Part shown: piece by piece, positions 5,356 to 6,375 of the stretch
Layout of the letters: each line of letters opens with the position of its first letter
Position numbering within the stretch: position 1 is the stretch's first letter
Assembly: GCA_002424295.1 (NCBI GenBank)
Contig: DIQY01000062.1
Coordinates: forward strand, 1 to 6,375
DNA: 6,375 bases
From: Ruminococcaceae bacterium UBA5450
GTDB lineage: Bacteria > Bacillota > Clostridia > Oscillospirales > Acutalibacteraceae
Direction of reading: 5' to 3'
Program-made: the position numbers and the translations under genes
The notes under the pieces: generated by a model
The model's database searches: none
What the model saw: the letters and a program-made list of their open reading frames with translations, nothing else
Told to the model about the DNA's origin: nothing

Positions 5356-6375
5356 ATGAAAAAGAGAGATGGGATTTTACGGCGCACATCAGCAATTTTA
5401 ATTGCAATTTGCATGATTGCCTCCATGCCGATGGGAGCTTTTGCGCAATCGGAGCCGACACAGATTTATCGTGCCAGCGTAGGCCTTGCAAAAGCGGATG
5501 GTTCTGGTACAGCGACCGTCAATGCAGATTATCTGAATGTTCGTTCCGGACCGGGAACAGATAACGATGTGGTCGGTGGGCTAAATCAGGGAGACTCGGT
5601 AACAGTCCTTGAAAATGATGGAAATTGGGCAAAAATTGATAATGGGAACGGCCTTCAAGGATATTGCAACTGTACATTTCTCGATATTGCCAACATGCCT
5701 GCTTCGGCAGGAAAGGCTGGAACTGTCAACGCGGATGTGCTGAATGTTCGTTCCGGTGGAGGCGCTAATTATGGCGTGCAGTTTACATTAGCGCAGGGGA
5801 CAGAAGTGACAGTCCTTGACGATAGCGGCGATTGGGCACAGATTAAAACAAGCGGTGGTAAAACCGGATATTGCAGCAAAGAATTTTTAACGATTTCCGG
5901 AACCCCTTCTTCAGATAGTGGTTCTTCTTCCAACTCGGGAAGTTCTCAAAAGGCAGGTACGGTTAATGCAGACGTACTGAATGTTCGTTCTGGTGGAGAC
6001 ACTAATTATGGCGTGCAGTTTACGCTGGCACAAGGGACAGAAGTAACAGTCCTTAACGATAGTGGCGATTGGGTGCAGATCAAAACAAGCGATGGAAAGA
6101 CAGGATATTGCAAAAAAGAATTTTTGGATATTAAAGATACCGCAGCGCAGACTCCACCAGAAACACCTCCTCAAAATAACAATACAAGCTCCAATAAAAC
6201 CGGCACGGTAAATGCCGATGTGTTAAATGTGCGTTCTGGTGGAGGCGCTAATTATGACGTACAGTTTACGTTGGCACAGGGAACAGAAGTAACCGTCCTT
6301 GATGACAGCGGCGATTGGGTGCAGATTCAGACAAGTGCAGGGAAAACAGGTTATTGCAGTAAAGAGTTTTTAACG
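5356..6375 (+). CDS. Secreted protein with at least four bacterial SH3 domains (3' end beyond window)
   Basis: The frame is open from ATG 5356 to the right edge, giving 340 residues. AAAGGAGG at 5341-5348 with a 7-base spacer fixes the start. Residues 1-30 form a signal peptide: basic MKKRDGILRR, a hydrophobic core, and an AFA cleavage site before Q31, so the protein is exported. Four SH3b repeats of equal length follow: 53-111, 122-180, 201-259 and 283-340, each with the pattern VNAD-LNVRSG ... G-VTVL ... W--I ... GYC. The second linker (181-200) is Ser/Gly-rich and the third (260-282) Pro/Asn/Thr-rich, typical of cell-wall-facing proteins. SH3b domains usually bind peptidoglycan, so wall attachment is likely. 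A catalytic domain (NlpC/P60, amidase or glucosaminidase) may lie beyond the edge, but none is visible. The gene is divergent from gntR, and a leader hairpin may control it. Confidence 0.93.
   Translation, partial: MKKRDGILRRTSAILIAICMIASMPMGAFAQSEPTQIYRASVGLAKADGSGTATVNADYLNVRSGPGTDNDVVGGLNQGDSVTVLENDGNWAKIDNGNGLQGYCNCTFLDIANMPASAGKAGTVNADVLNVRSGGGANYGVQFTLAQGTEVTVLDDSGDWAQIKTSGGKTGYCSKEFLTISGTPSSDSGSSSNSGSSQKAGTVNADVLNVRSGGDTNYGVQFTLAQGTEVTVLNDSGDWVQIKTSDGKTGYCKKEFLDIKDTAAQTPPETPPQNNNTSSNKTGTVNADVLNVRSGGGANYDVQFTLAQGTEVTVLDDSGDWVQIQTSAGKTGYCSKEFLT
5512..6375 (+). repeat. Four in-frame SH3b-coding repeats with about 177-base units
   Basis: Units are 5512-5688, 5719-5895, 5956-6132 and 6202-6375 (the last reaches the edge), with no length change between them. 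At protein level units 2 and 4 differ at 4 of 58 positions and units 2 and 3 at 7 of 59, while unit 1 is much more divergent. Shared DNA blocks include GGCGTGCAGTTTAC and GATAGTGGCGATTGG-like stretches. This is recent internal duplication or gene conversion inside a coding region, not a CRISPR array. Confidence 0.9.

Noticed and set aside
5352..5564. Plus-strand 70-codon frame starting with TTG at 5352
   Set aside because: It is out of frame with the SH3b protein; the AAAGGAGG site is spaced for ATG 5356, which gives a signal peptide and SH3b domains.
5911..6174. Minus-strand 87-codon frame
   Set aside because: It is antisense to SH3b repeats 2-3; its apparent cysteine-rich pattern is the complement of the repeated coding sequence.
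5719..6375. CRISPR-like or mobile repeat array
   Set aside because: The repeats are about 177 bases, in frame and encode SH3b domains; the linkers are coding and low complexity, with no spacer structure, cas gene, transposase or terminal inverted repeats.

Overview
The window looks like a chromosomal segment of a low-to-moderate GC Gram-positive bacterium, most likely a Clostridia-type Firmicute (possibly Oscillospirales, low confidence). The reasons are AT-rich intergenic DNA, strong AAGGAG-type ribosome binding sites, TTGACA/TATAAT promoters with extended -10 elements, a YtrA-like GntR/ABC cassette, and a secreted multi-SH3b protein. No mobile element, CRISPR array, tRNA or rRNA was seen. 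Coding density is high and no gene-free stretch reaches 300 bases.

Positions 1-3110 (minus strand) hold a polyphosphate operon read right to left: a Ppx/GppA-HD family gene (ppx) and then ppk1, whose 3' end runs off the left edge. PPK1 makes long-chain polyphosphate from ATP, and a Ppx would degrade it. However, this Ppx has lost the acidic residues of its second phosphate-binding motif while its HD motif is intact, so its activity is an open question. A promoter with an extended -10 lies just upstream.

Positions 3196-5192 (minus strand) hold a compact three-gene operon: a GntR/YtrA-type repressor, an ABC-2 type ATPase and a six-helix permease. Neighbouring genes overlap by one base (TAATG). 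The operon has a canonical promoter with an imperfect palindrome over its -10 and start site, which suggests autorepression, and ends in a clear intrinsic terminator. The ATPase and permease together would form one small exporter or stress transporter; the substrate cannot be read from the sequence.

Positions 5254-6375 (plus strand) hold a divergently transcribed gene for an exported protein with a signal peptide and at least four bacterial SH3 domains, cut by the right edge. Its promoter is strong, but a terminator-like hairpin with a T run sits between promoter and ribosome binding site, which suggests attenuation or a short leader RNA. Repeats 2-4 of the protein are nearly identical, and every repeat keeps a cysteine at the same position.

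The most interesting points are the reconfigured Ppx next to PPK1, the leader hairpin of the SH3b gene, and a 14-base sequence shared by the start regions of the ppx and gntR transcripts.
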